Positions 1 through 5,153 of a stretch of 6,098 nt of DNA are shown piece by piece. Both the position numbers and the translations under genes were made by a program. The notes beneath the pieces were generated by a model that had not been told where the DNA came from, did not search any database, and saw only the letters and a program-made list of their open reading frames with translations. Positions within the stretch are counted from its first letter, which is position 1; each line of letters opens with the position of its first letter. The stretch is from Patescibacteria group bacterium (GTDB lineage: Bacteria; Patescibacteriota; Microgenomatia; Daviesbacterales; UBA10151), in contig JAHIVD010000069.1 in NCBI GenBank assembly GCA_018816815.1, positions 1-6,098 of the forward strand, in the 5' to 3' direction.

Positions 1-68
1 AAATAAATCATGAAATAAGTATAGCAAAGTAGAGATTTAAAGGAGAACTTGTTAGAATATACACAATC
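1..68. other. Short flank before the tRNA, no clear gene
   Basis: No convincing gene is visible in these 68 bases. One forward frame (3-32) reads INHEISIAK and then TAG, which could be the last residues of a gene entering from the left. The same frame stays open after the TAG, so a broken gene is also possible. The piece is too short to identify. The second half probably carries the tRNA promoter. Confidence 0.2.
30..58 (+). promoter_or_regulatory. Possible promoter of the tRNA-Lys gene
   Basis: TAGAAT at 53-58 resembles a -10 box, and TAGAGA at 30-35 is a weak -35 box with a 17 bp spacer. Transcription would begin about 4 nt before the mature tRNA 5' end. This rests only on box matching in AT-rich sequence. 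Confidence 0.3.
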
Positions 69-140
69 GGGCTGGTAGCTCAACGGTAGAGCAAAGGACT
101 CTTAATCCTTAGGTTCAGGGTTCGAATCCCTGCCAGCTCA
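69..140 (+). tRNA. tRNA-Lys (anticodon CTT)
   Basis: The sequence folds as a complete cloverleaf. The acceptor stem GGGCTGG (69-75) pairs with CCAGCTC (133-139) with one G-T wobble, and A140 is the discriminator. The D arm is GCTC/GAGC. The anticodon stem AAGGA/TCCTT closes the loop CTCTTAA, giving anticodon CTT, which reads AAG (lysine). The T arm CAGGG/CCCTG closes TTCGAAT. CCA is not encoded and must be added after transcription. The 3' half appears to be the insertion target of the serine recombinase encoded on the other strand, whose reading frame overlaps this gene. The tRNA itself looks intact and functional. Confidence 0.95.
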
Positions 141-1630
141 CACTTTGGGACTAAAGGGGTATTAAAACCCTCTTTTAGCTTGATAAATGGGGCCAATTTG
201 GGTGTTCCAGAAACTAATTCTTCATAGGTTGGCAACTTATCAAATATAAGTCCAAAATAACCAGCTCTTTTCAGGGGATTTGAACCTCCCAGAATCAGTT
301 CTTCTAGGTGTTCCAGAAAGTATCCGACAAACTCCATTACTCGCTCCATATTAACATCTTTTTCTTTGTTATCAATTTTGCTGGCTTGTAGGTTTTTGAT
401 CTCTTTTTCGATGTTGACCAACTCTTCTTCTATATATTTGATCGCTGTTTCAGAATTAAGGTATTTAATTTTATCAGCGGTTATTTTGGCCAATGATTTC
501 AGCTCCTCGATTTTTTGGTCTATCTGCTTATTATCTTTTCTGCTGCTTTCCATTTTTTCCTGCCAAAGATTAATGACATACTTTTTCAAGTCCCTGACGT
601 ATTTCGGTTTTATATTTAAATTACTAACAAAGCTAGCAATTGTGTCTTCGAACTCCTTTTTTGGTACTCGAAAATAATGGCCTTGTTTACTGCAGTGGTA
701 GGCAGGATAGTATTTTCCCAACTTGCCCCGGGAGGCACTGCCATAAAGCGGCTTTTCGCAAATTGGACACATGACATATCTTTTATAAGGAAACCTGGGA
801 TTCCTGACTGATTTATAAAGCAAGTGGTTGGGTGGTTTTTTCTTCCAAAACTTTATCTTGCCGTTTTCTTCAGAGATGACAACCCTCCCTTTATTAGCCT
901 TATTAAAGGTTTCAACAGACACTAAACCTTTAAACTTGCCCTTTACTGGTTTACCCTTGGTCCATTTTTCAATGTTTATGCCGGCATAGATGGGATTTCG
1001 GATGTATTTCCATAGGGCCTTAAGAGATAGGGGGAGTTCTCCTAACTGGCCAACTATTTTTGTTCTATCCTTAGGGTCACGGCGATAACGTTTCTTGGTC
1101 TTAAACCCTGCCTTATTCAGCTTATCAACGATTTCCTGGTCGCTTAAGTTGCTCTCCGCTCGAAGATCGAATATTCTAATAATCCATTTTGACTCTTTAG
1201 GGTGGGGTTTTAATATCACTCTTTTGCCGTGGGGGGTTTCAACTTTTTCATTAACATAACCAAAGGGTGGTTGTCTTACCCGATAGCCCATTCTGACGTA
1301 CCGTATCTCCGCTCCAATCATCCTGGTCATGATATCTCTCATCTCATCCTTGGCTCGCTCCGCTTCAAGAATTTCAGTCTTTTTAGTGGGATTGTACACG
1401 CTCCAGTCATACTTAATATTAAGATGCTCCAAAGTGTTCACTTCCTGGCTGCCTATAATCCCGTAAATATCAACTAGCTTGACTCCATATTTAACCAACT
1501 GCATTTTAAGATGGTCATATAGATAGGATCCGCCTCTCGTAAAGCGGTCGATTGACTTAATGACAAATAGTTGAATGTCATTTTTCGGCTCCTTGCAATA
1601 ATCGATCGCTTCCTGGACAGGCTGTTTCAT
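80..1630 (-). CDS. Large serine recombinase (integrase), N-terminally truncated
   Basis: This is a site-specific DNA recombinase of the large serine family, which integrates and excises mobile elements. Residues 22-35 carry the catalytic-domain signature SIDRFTRGG, whose R29 and R32 match the conserved Arg pair of resolvase-type domains. Residues 83-115 form the long helix region. A Recombinase domain follows (about 115-250), then a zinc ribbon with C288, C291, C313 and H318, and a coiled coil at about 355-415. The N-terminal piece with the nucleophilic serine (usually YxRVS) is absent. The frame stays open upstream of the ATG only to a TAG at 1688-1690, and that stretch (VVAKSRTKGW before the Met) still looks homologous. 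The gene is therefore cut, not short by nature, and is probably inactive. Residues 497-516 are antisense tRNA-Lys, so the true C-terminus differs or was exchanged on integration. Confidence 0.85.
   Translation of the reverse strand: MKQPVQEAIDYCKEPKNDIQLFVIKSIDRFTRGGSYLYDHLKMQLVKYGVKLVDIYGIIGSQEVNTLEHLNIKYDWSVYNPTKKTEILEAERAKDEMRDIMTRMIGAEIRYVRMGYRVRQPPFGYVNEKVETPHGKRVILKPHPKESKWIIRIFDLRAESNLSDQEIVDKLNKAGFKTKKRYRRDPKDRTKIVGQLGELPLSLKALWKYIRNPIYAGINIEKWTKGKPVKGKFKGLVSVETFNKANKGRVVISEENGKIKFWKKKPPNHLLYKSVRNPRFPYKRYVMCPICEKPLYGSASRGKLGKYYPAYHCSKQGHYFRVPKKEFEDTIASFVSNLNIKPKYVRDLKKYVINLWQEKMESSRKDNKQIDQKIEELKSLAKITADKIKYLNSETAIKYIEEELVNIEKEIKNLQASKIDNKEKDVNMERVMEFVGYFLEHLEELILGGSNPLKRAGYFGLIFDKLPTYEELVSGTPKLAPFIKLKEGFNTPLVPKCELAGIRTLNLRIKSPLLYR
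118..142. other. Putative element attachment site at the tRNA 3' end
   Basis: The recombinase reading frame crosses from element DNA into the tRNA T arm and acceptor stem, so the crossover point probably lies in or just beyond this stretch. I searched by eye for a second copy of the T-arm/acceptor sequence as the other attachment site and found none in this window. The far end is therefore either outside the window or lost. The exact core cannot be set from one junction. Confidence 0.35.
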
Positions 1631-1691
1631 CCATCCTTTAGTTCTACTTTTTGCAACTACTCTTTTTTCCCTTAAAAAGGAATTTTTCTAT

Positions 1692-2249
1692 GTGCTGTTG
1701 GCTTTTCTTTTGGTCATTTTGATGCCAATCATCGGGGTTATTGTTCTCACCCAAACCGGTTTGGGTCTTGTTTCAGAAAGACTGGTGAGCTTAAACGAAG
1801 CTACTAATGAAGTTTTGATATTAAACCCAGTTGATGGAAGTGTTTATAAAACAATCAGGGGTGAATTTTTTTGGCCGGTTAATGGTATTACTACCCTAGA
1901 GTTTGGGGAATTAAGCTTATACCAACTTTTTCATACCGGCATTGATATAGCTAACCCCGAAGGTAAAAGGGGCGATCTAATCACTCCCTTTATGCCAGGC
2001 ACCGTCATTTATTCGGGACAGATTTCTTGGGGATTTGGCAAACATGTCATTGTCGACCATGGTAACAATATCAGCTCTATTTATGCTCACTTAGATAGCA
2101 TCTGGGTAGATGTAGGACAAGAAGTAAGTCCGGGAGACATTATCGGCACTGAAGGCAGTACCGGCTGGTCAACCGGACCACACCTGCACTTCCAGATAAA
2201 TGTGTTTGGAATACCGGTGAACCCGAGGGTGTTTTTAGGAGGGAGTTAA
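1692..2249 (+). CDS. Membrane-anchored M23 family metallopeptidase
   Basis: This is a predicted zinc endopeptidase that cuts peptidoglycan cross-links outside the membrane, as in the LytM/lysostaphin family. Residues 3-22 form one hydrophobic segment, a signal anchor, so the catalytic domain would face outward. The M23 domain spans about 75-180. H81 and D85 (HTGID) and H166 (HLH) are the expected zinc ligands. H133 (YAHL) and H164 are the expected catalytic histidines. All are present, so it looks active. The GTG start at 1692 has AAAAAGGA ten bases upstream. The frame is also open further upstream, across the junction with the broken recombinase, so a longer original N-terminus may have been lost. 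It ends about 60 bp before the first cassette boundary and seems to belong to the host backbone, not the array. Confidence 0.85.
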   Translation: MLLAFLLVILMPIIGVIVLTQTGLGLVSERLVSLNEATNEVLILNPVDGSVYKTIRGEFFWPVNGITTLEFGELSLYQLFHTGIDIANPEGKRGDLITPFMPGTVIYSGQISWGFGKHVIVDHGNNISSIYAHLDSIWVDVGQEVSPGDIIGTEGSTGWSTGPHLHFQINVFGIPVNPRVFLGGS

Positions 2250-2264
2250 AAAATTATTGAAGCT

Positions 2265-2293
2265 TTGCATACTTGCTTAATTTCCGATAGAAT
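2265..2293 (+). promoter_or_regulatory. Possible promoter driving the cassette array (Pc-like position)
   Basis: TTGCAT (2265-2270) and TAGAAT (2288-2293) are separated by 17 bp, a reasonable sigma-70-type pair. It lies between the M23 stop and the GTTAAAC box at 2310, pointing into the four same-strand ORFs. That is where an integron's common promoter would sit. No experiment-like evidence is available from sequence alone. Confidence 0.35.
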
Positions 2294-2309
2294 GTTCGTA
2301 TAAACACTA

Positions 2310-2316
2310 GTTAAAC
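2310..2316 (+). other. GTTRRRY core box, left boundary of the cassette array
   Basis: GTTAAAC fits the GTTRRRY consensus of integron recombination sites exactly. It stands 20 bp before the first cassette ORF, matching the 18-34 bp gaps between the GTT boxes and ORFs in the following cassettes. No left half-stem pairs with the sequence before it. It could be an attI-like site or the remaining right half of an attC site. Seven bases can occur by chance; position is the main support. Confidence 0.4.
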
Positions 2317-2335
2317 AAAATATTTTTTGAAAATT

Positions 2336-3085
2336 ATGAGAATCACACTTCTTTGCGAAAACACAACAGGTTATGGGGGGCACGACGTTTGTTTAGCCGA
2401 ATGGGGTTTTTCTGCTTTTATTCAAGTGGGTGGAGTAAATGTGCTTTTTGACACTGGCGCCACAGGTGTTTACTGGCGTAATGCCAAAAAACTCAAAATT
2501 AACCTTGACGATGCGCATTTTGTTGTTTTATCCCATTATCATTGGGATCATACAGGGGGACTTCGATACCATAATTTCAAAACAAAGAAAAAAATGGTTA
2601 TTCACCCTCAAATCCTTGAAAAATTACCTCCGGATGAACCCAAAAAAGTTAAAAATGATTTTGAAATTATTTCCTCAGTGAAACCTTTGGAGTTTTCCAA
2701 AGATATTTACTATCTTAGCCAAATCCCTAGAAAAAACAACTTTGAACAAGGTGGATTCAAAGATGACAAAATGCTTGATGATTCTGCTATTGCCATCAAA
2801 ACAAAAAAAGGAGTAGTTATTATCACGGGCTGTTCCCATTCTGGTATTTGCAACATTTGCGAATACGCCAAAAAAGTTACTGGCCAAAAACTCTACGCAG
2901 TCATTGGCGGCTTTCATTTATTTGAAAGCGATCAAAAAGCAGTGAGGGGCACGATTGAATACTTCAAAGCAGAAAAACCTAAACATCTTTACCCAATGCA
3001 TTGTGTTGATTTTCCAACTCTGTCGGAATTCTATTCCAACTTCAAGATTGCCAAGAAATCTTCAGGTGATGTAATAAAGCTTTAA
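2336..3085 (+). CDS. Metallo-beta-lactamase-fold hydrolase, COG1237-like
   Basis: This 249-residue protein is a member of the MBL-fold superfamily, closest in layout to the archaeal/bacterial group annotated as dihydropterin ribofuranosylaminobenzene phosphate synthase-like. The two-metal centre is complete: H67, H69, D71 and H72 in HYHWDHTGG, H168 in GCSHSG, H194 in GGFHLF and H222 in PMHC. The early FDTG (38-41) is the usual strand motif. It looks like an active cytoplasmic metal-dependent hydrolase, but the substrate cannot be told; the pterin assignment is family-level only. I chose ATG 2336 over an in-frame TTG at 2327. There is no Shine-Dalgarno sequence. It is the first ORF of the cassette array, 20 bp after a GTTAAAC box and followed by an attC-like site. 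Confidence 0.82.
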   Translation: MRITLLCENTTGYGGHDVCLAEWGFSAFIQVGGVNVLFDTGATGVYWRNAKKLKINLDDAHFVVLSHYHWDHTGGLRYHNFKTKKKMVIHPQILEKLPPDEPKKVKNDFEIISSVKPLEFSKDIYYLSQIPRKNNFEQGGFKDDKMLDDSAIAIKTKKGVVIITGCSHSGICNICEYAKKVTGQKLYAVIGGFHLFESDQKAVRGTIEYFKAEKPKHLYPMHCVDFPTLSEFYSNFKIAKKSSGDVIKL

Positions 3086-3171
3086 TTTTCAAAAAATACT
3101 TCTCCTTCACTTTGTTCAGTCGGTCACATTGCATTTTCGCTCATTTCTTTAACTTTTCATTCGCTCAGGTC

Positions 3172-3301
3172 GTTTAACATAGTATATATGGCTCACCTTG
3201 TTGCACTCGTTCGTCCCATATCGCTTCACTCTCTTCCAATAATCTGATAAAATTATACTGTCCGCTCGTTTTGCAACATCATATATACTGGAACGTTATA
3301 C
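3172..3301 (+). repeat. attC-like site 1 (after the MBL gene)
   Basis: The left outer box GTTTAAC (3172-3178) fits RYYYAAC, and the right outer box is GTTATAC (3295-3301). The left inner arm AGTATATATG (3181-3190) is perfectly complementary to CATATATACT (3280-3289). Spacers of 2 nt on the left and 5 nt on the right separate the boxes from the stem, an asymmetry typical of attC. The 89 bp middle is variable and rich in TCG/CTC words. At 130 bp it lies within the usual attC size range. Confidence 0.7.
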
Positions 3302-3331
3302 GCCATAGCCCATTTACTATTTATTAAAATT

Positions 3332-3643
3332 ATGAACATGAATAAAAGAATTCAATCATTATTTAGGGCTCGTGATGAAGCTGTTTTGAGCAATGACAAG
3401 AAGCTATTTTTATCAACTCAAATTAAGGAAATCGATGGGTCATCTTCCAAAGGTTACTTAGATATTGAAAGGATGAAATCAACAATCCTTCATGTTCATG
3501 AGGATGAATTTGAAAAGAATGTTTGGATTGTTCTTGTGAGGGAGGATTTTTTCAAATCTAATAAATTAACCCACCATGGTTATCTAATCTACACAGTCGT
3601 TAAACGCAAAGAAGAATTCATAATCTCAAACATCCGATGGTAA
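3332..3643 (+). CDS. Small orphan cassette protein, possible NTF2-like fold
   Basis: I do not recognise this 103-residue protein with certainty. An N-terminal helix (about 5-20, RIQSLFRARDEAVLSNDKK) is followed by a loop with FLSTQIKEIDG. Alternating strand-like segments follow (VWIVLVRE, YLIYTVVKR, EFIISNIRW). A helix followed by strands ending in a Trp is reminiscent of small NTF2/SnoaL-like proteins, but no diagnostic residue proves it. There is no signal peptide or membrane segment. It starts 30 bp after the GTT box of attC-like site 1 and stops 12 bp before site 2, so it is the sole gene of its cassette. No Shine-Dalgarno sequence is visible, and ATG 3338 is an equally possible start. 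Confidence 0.65.
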   Translation: MNMNKRIQSLFRARDEAVLSNDKKLFLSTQIKEIDGSSSKGYLDIERMKSTILHVHEDEFEKNVWIVLVREDFFKSNKLTHHGYLIYTVVKRKEEFIISNIRW

Positions 3644-3655
3644 ATGGACAACAAC

Positions 3656-3751
3656 GTATAACAGCGTATATGAGGGAAACTAACAAAAAATAGTTTTCCC
3701 AAATTTCAATTAATTTATGATTGAAACTTCTCATATACGCAAACGTTAGCT
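3656..3751 (+). repeat. attC-like site 2 (after the orphan ORF)
   Basis: This is the clearest site. GCGTATATGAG (3664-3674) pairs over 11 bp with CTCATATACGC (3730-3740). The left outer box GTATAAC (3656-3662) and right box GTTAGCT (3745-3751) share AAC/GTT ends, separated from the stem by 1 nt and 4 nt respectively. The interior holds two further hairpins: GGGAAACTA (3674-3682) with TAGTTTTCCC (3691-3700, one bulge), and TTTCAAT (3704-3710) with ATTGAAA (3720-3726). Length is 96 bp. Confidence 0.75.
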
Positions 3752-3762
3752 GAAATTCCACT

Positions 3763-4311
3763 ATGATAGAAAATAAAAAAAAATTATACACTTTCATTTG
3801 TGTCGCTCTGAGAAATTTTTTGTTTGGTCACCTTGTCAGTAATAGATATAAGAAAGACATGGCAATCCCCGAAACAATTACTTTTGACACAGGTTCACAA
3901 AAAGAAATAGTAAATATTACATCGCTATTCACCTGTGCTACAACTGGAAACCTTATTGATCCGGCTGAAGTTTTTAATAATTTTACAAAGAGTCTGTCTA
4001 GATCAATAATTGCAGAAAGTTATGAATTAATAAAAACATATTGTGAGCAAACCAACCAAATGAGTATATTCAAAAGTTGGAGATATTATAATTTCAATCG
4101 GGTAATTCGTAACTGCACCTCTCACGGAACAGGAGGAACATTAAATCGTTGGCCACCAGAACTTTCAAAAAGCGATGTTACGATCGTTAAGTGGAGACAT
4201 AAAGAGGTTAGGAAATCAATGGTTGGTTCATCTGTATCACTATTAACTGATCCTGAAATAGTTCAATTCGCTAAAGATCAAATAACTTTTATTGATCAAA
4301 AATTATCATAG
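3763..4311 (+). CDS. HEPN-like protein, candidate ribonuclease or toxin
   Basis: This 182-residue cytoplasmic protein contains an R116-N117-x3-H121 motif (IRNCTSH) inside a predicted helix. That is the RNx4-6H-type signature of HEPN ribonucleases and RNA-binding domains. A helix (about 78-97) precedes it and another (165-181) follows, as in HEPN four-helix bundles. A second R17-N18...H23 (RNFLFGH) occurs near the N-terminus. Known HEPN proteins act as toxins, anti-phage effectors or RNA-processing factors; which role applies here is unknown. There is no nucleotidyltransferase (MNT) or other obvious antitoxin partner beside it. It is the sole gene of its cassette, starting 18 bp after the GTT box of site 2 and ending 9 bp before site 3. 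No Shine-Dalgarno sequence is visible. The family call is motif-based and tentative. Confidence 0.68.
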   Translation: MIENKKKLYTFICVALRNFLFGHLVSNRYKKDMAIPETITFDTGSQKEIVNITSLFTCATTGNLIDPAEVFNNFTKSLSRSIIAESYELIKTYCEQTNQMSIFKSWRYYNFNRVIRNCTSHGTGGTLNRWPPELSKSDVTIVKWRHKEVRKSMVGSSVSLLTDPEIVQFAKDQITFIDQKLS

Positions 4312-4320
4312 TGTAACTAC

Positions 4321-4389
4321 AGCTAACAGCATGTATGTGGCTAACGCCCATATTACTACTGCAACATCGCATACACACAAACGTTATGG
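4321..4389 (+). repeat. attC-like site 3 (after the HEPN-like ORF)
   Basis: The left outer box AGCTAAC (4321-4327) and right box GTTATGG (4383-4389) pair through TAAC/GTTA. GCATGTATGTGG (4329-4340) pairs with the stretch 4367-4378 over 12 positions, with two adjacent mismatches near the base and two G-T wobbles. Spacers of 1 nt left and 4 nt (AAAC) right match those of site 2 exactly. At 69 bp it is the shortest of the three, still within attC range. Confidence 0.68.
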
Positions 4390-4416
4390 GAAATTTGTTT
4401 TGCCGCAGATACAAAT

Positions 4417-4788
4417 ATGGAGAGAATCACGGTCAGCTCAAGCCTAAAATTCAAAGATTTAATTCACAGAGCTATAGAAGATCTAGGGGCATTGGGCATA
4501 GAAGGCCTATTTCCCAATTTAGATTCTGGGTTATCCAAGGATGATTTGACCCTTGAAGTGATGAAGCGGCTTGAAGCTGAACATTTTACTGCGATCGACA
4601 CATCTGATGCTGTGTATGTGATCAACCCCGGTGGATATGTAGGGGGGCTTGTGGCTGCCGAAATTGGTTATGCCATTGGGAAAGGAAAGCCTGTGTATTT
4701 TACTGAAGAGACAGGCGATCTTGGTCTAGACGCAATGGCTACTGGGTTTATTCCCATGGGGGAGTTGAAGAAATTTGTTAATCTTTGA
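4417..4788 (+). CDS. Nucleoside 2-deoxyribosyltransferase-like protein
   Basis: This 123-residue Rossmann-like protein belongs to the group that cleaves or transfers the sugar of (deoxy)nucleosides, or hydrolyses related nucleotides. The N-terminal strand and loop read ITVSSSLKFK, where relatives usually have a CGSLKFK-like loop. FPNLDSG (32-38) and HFTAIDTSDAVYVINPGGY (56-74) are the core motifs. EIGYAIGKGKPVYF (82-95) carries E82, the likely catalytic glutamate. The fold looks complete for the compact family form. Possible roles are nucleotide salvage or house-cleaning, or an effector-like nucleotide hydrolase; the sequence does not decide. It starts 34 bp after the GTT box of site 3 and lacks a Shine-Dalgarno sequence. 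Confidence 0.75.
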   Translation: MERITVSSSLKFKDLIHRAIEDLGALGIEGLFPNLDSGLSKDDLTLEVMKRLEAEHFTAIDTSDAVYVINPGGYVGGLVAAEIGYAIGKGKPVYFTEETGDLGLDAMATGFIPMGELKKFVNL

Positions 4789-4853
4789 CATTGGGCGGCA
4801 AAACAAACTCTGCACTTCGTTCGGGGACGCTGCGCTCTCGGTCGCTCGCCCTC

Positions 4854-4873
4854 ACCCAACATGGTATATCTGG
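4854..4873 (+). repeat. Left half of a fourth attC-like site
   Basis: ACCCAAC (4854-4860) fits RYYYAAC, and ATGGTATATCTGG (4861-4873) closely resembles the same part of site 1 (ATAGTATATATGG at 3179-3191). The expected right half, ending in GTTGGGY, is not found before the next gene. The site looks cut off, probably marking where the array now ends. Confidence 0.45.
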
Positions 4874-4900
4874 CTCGCTCCTCGTAGTCGTTCACACAAC

Positions 4901-4930
4901 TTGCATAGTTTTACGACAAATTGTTAATAT
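4901..4930 (+). promoter_or_regulatory. Possible promoter of the XRE regulator
   Basis: TTGCAT (4901-4906) and TAATAT (4925-4930) are separated by 18 bp. The start codon of the regulator begins only 11 bases after the -10 box, so the transcript would be leaderless or nearly so. The -35 hexamer is the same as that proposed before the cassette array. Confidence 0.35.
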
Positions 4931-4940
4931 ATGGATAGCA

Positions 4941-5153
4941 ATGACAAAGACTTTAAGAAAACAGCTAGGAAAAAATCTCAAAAAAGCCAGGTTAAAAACT
5001 AGAATGACCCAAAAAGAAGTGGCAAATAGAGCTAAAATCCACCCCAACTATTATGCTCGAATTGAGCGCGGAGAAGCTAACCCATCCCAGGAAAAACTTT
5101 TTGGAATAACTAGAGCCCTAAAAGTTAAATCTTCAAAAATCCTGCCTTATTGA
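4941..5153 (+). CDS. Small XRE-family helix-turn-helix regulator
   Basis: This 70-residue DNA-binding protein consists of a single HTH_3/XRE domain (about 7-63). The recognition unit is MTQKEVANRAKIHPNYYARIERG (22-44), with the typical Q24 of helix 2 and the IERGEANPS turn at 41-49. Such proteins act as repressors in mobile elements or as the antitoxin half of toxin-antitoxin pairs. I chose ATG 4941. The frame is open upstream to 4785, but that extension is low-complexity Leu/Ser/Arg-rich translation of cassette-end DNA and is unlikely to be protein. It converges with the basic protein at 5156-5365, with only 2 bp between their stop codons. No operator can be identified. Confidence 0.85.
   Translation: MTKTLRKQLGKNLKKARLKTRMTQKEVANRAKIHPNYYARIERGEANPSQEKLFGITRALKVKSSKILPY

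Larger units (their letters stand above)
2310..4900 (+). mobile_element. Array of integron-type gene cassettes without integrase (CALIN-like)
   Basis: Four short ORFs of unrelated families lie head to tail on one strand. Each of the first three is followed by a palindromic attC-like site, and each next ORF begins 18-34 bases after the GTT box. The implied cassettes, cut between G and TT, are about 2311-3295 (MBL hydrolase), 3296-3745 (orphan), 3746-4383 (HEPN-like) and 4384 to about 4880 (deoxyribosyltransferase-like, broken site). In integrons a tyrosine recombinase, IntI, moves such cassettes; none is encoded here. The array may have lost its integrase or been seeded by one elsewhere in the genome. 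Right edge is approximate. Confidence 0.65.

Noticed and set aside
3..68. Recoded TAG joining two open stretches before the tRNA
   Set aside because: The stretches are about 10-18 codons, other genes here use TAG as a normal stop, and there is nothing to align.
69..140. Direct repeat of the tRNA 3' end marking the other end of an element
   Set aside because: No second copy of the T-arm/acceptor sequence is seen in the window, so no element boundaries can be paired.
366..677. Forward-strand open frame within the recombinase
   Set aside because: It is antisense to the coiled-coil and zinc-ribbon coding region of a clear recombinase, with a Leu/Ser/Phe-rich translation typical of antisense AT-rich coding DNA.
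80..1630. Functional integrase acting on the cassette sites
   Set aside because: It lacks the nucleophilic serine segment, and serine recombinases do not use attC hairpins; cassette movement requires the IntI tyrosine recombinase.
3172..4389. CRISPR array or MITE family
   Set aside because: The three palindromes are not the same sequence, are 350-650 bp apart and each follows an ORF. CRISPR repeats would be identical and closely spaced, and MITE copies would share sequence and terminal repeats.
4785..4940. N-terminal extension of the XRE protein
   Set aside because: The extension is low-complexity translation of cassette-end sequence; the family starts a few residues before the HTH, and a promoter candidate lies inside the extension.
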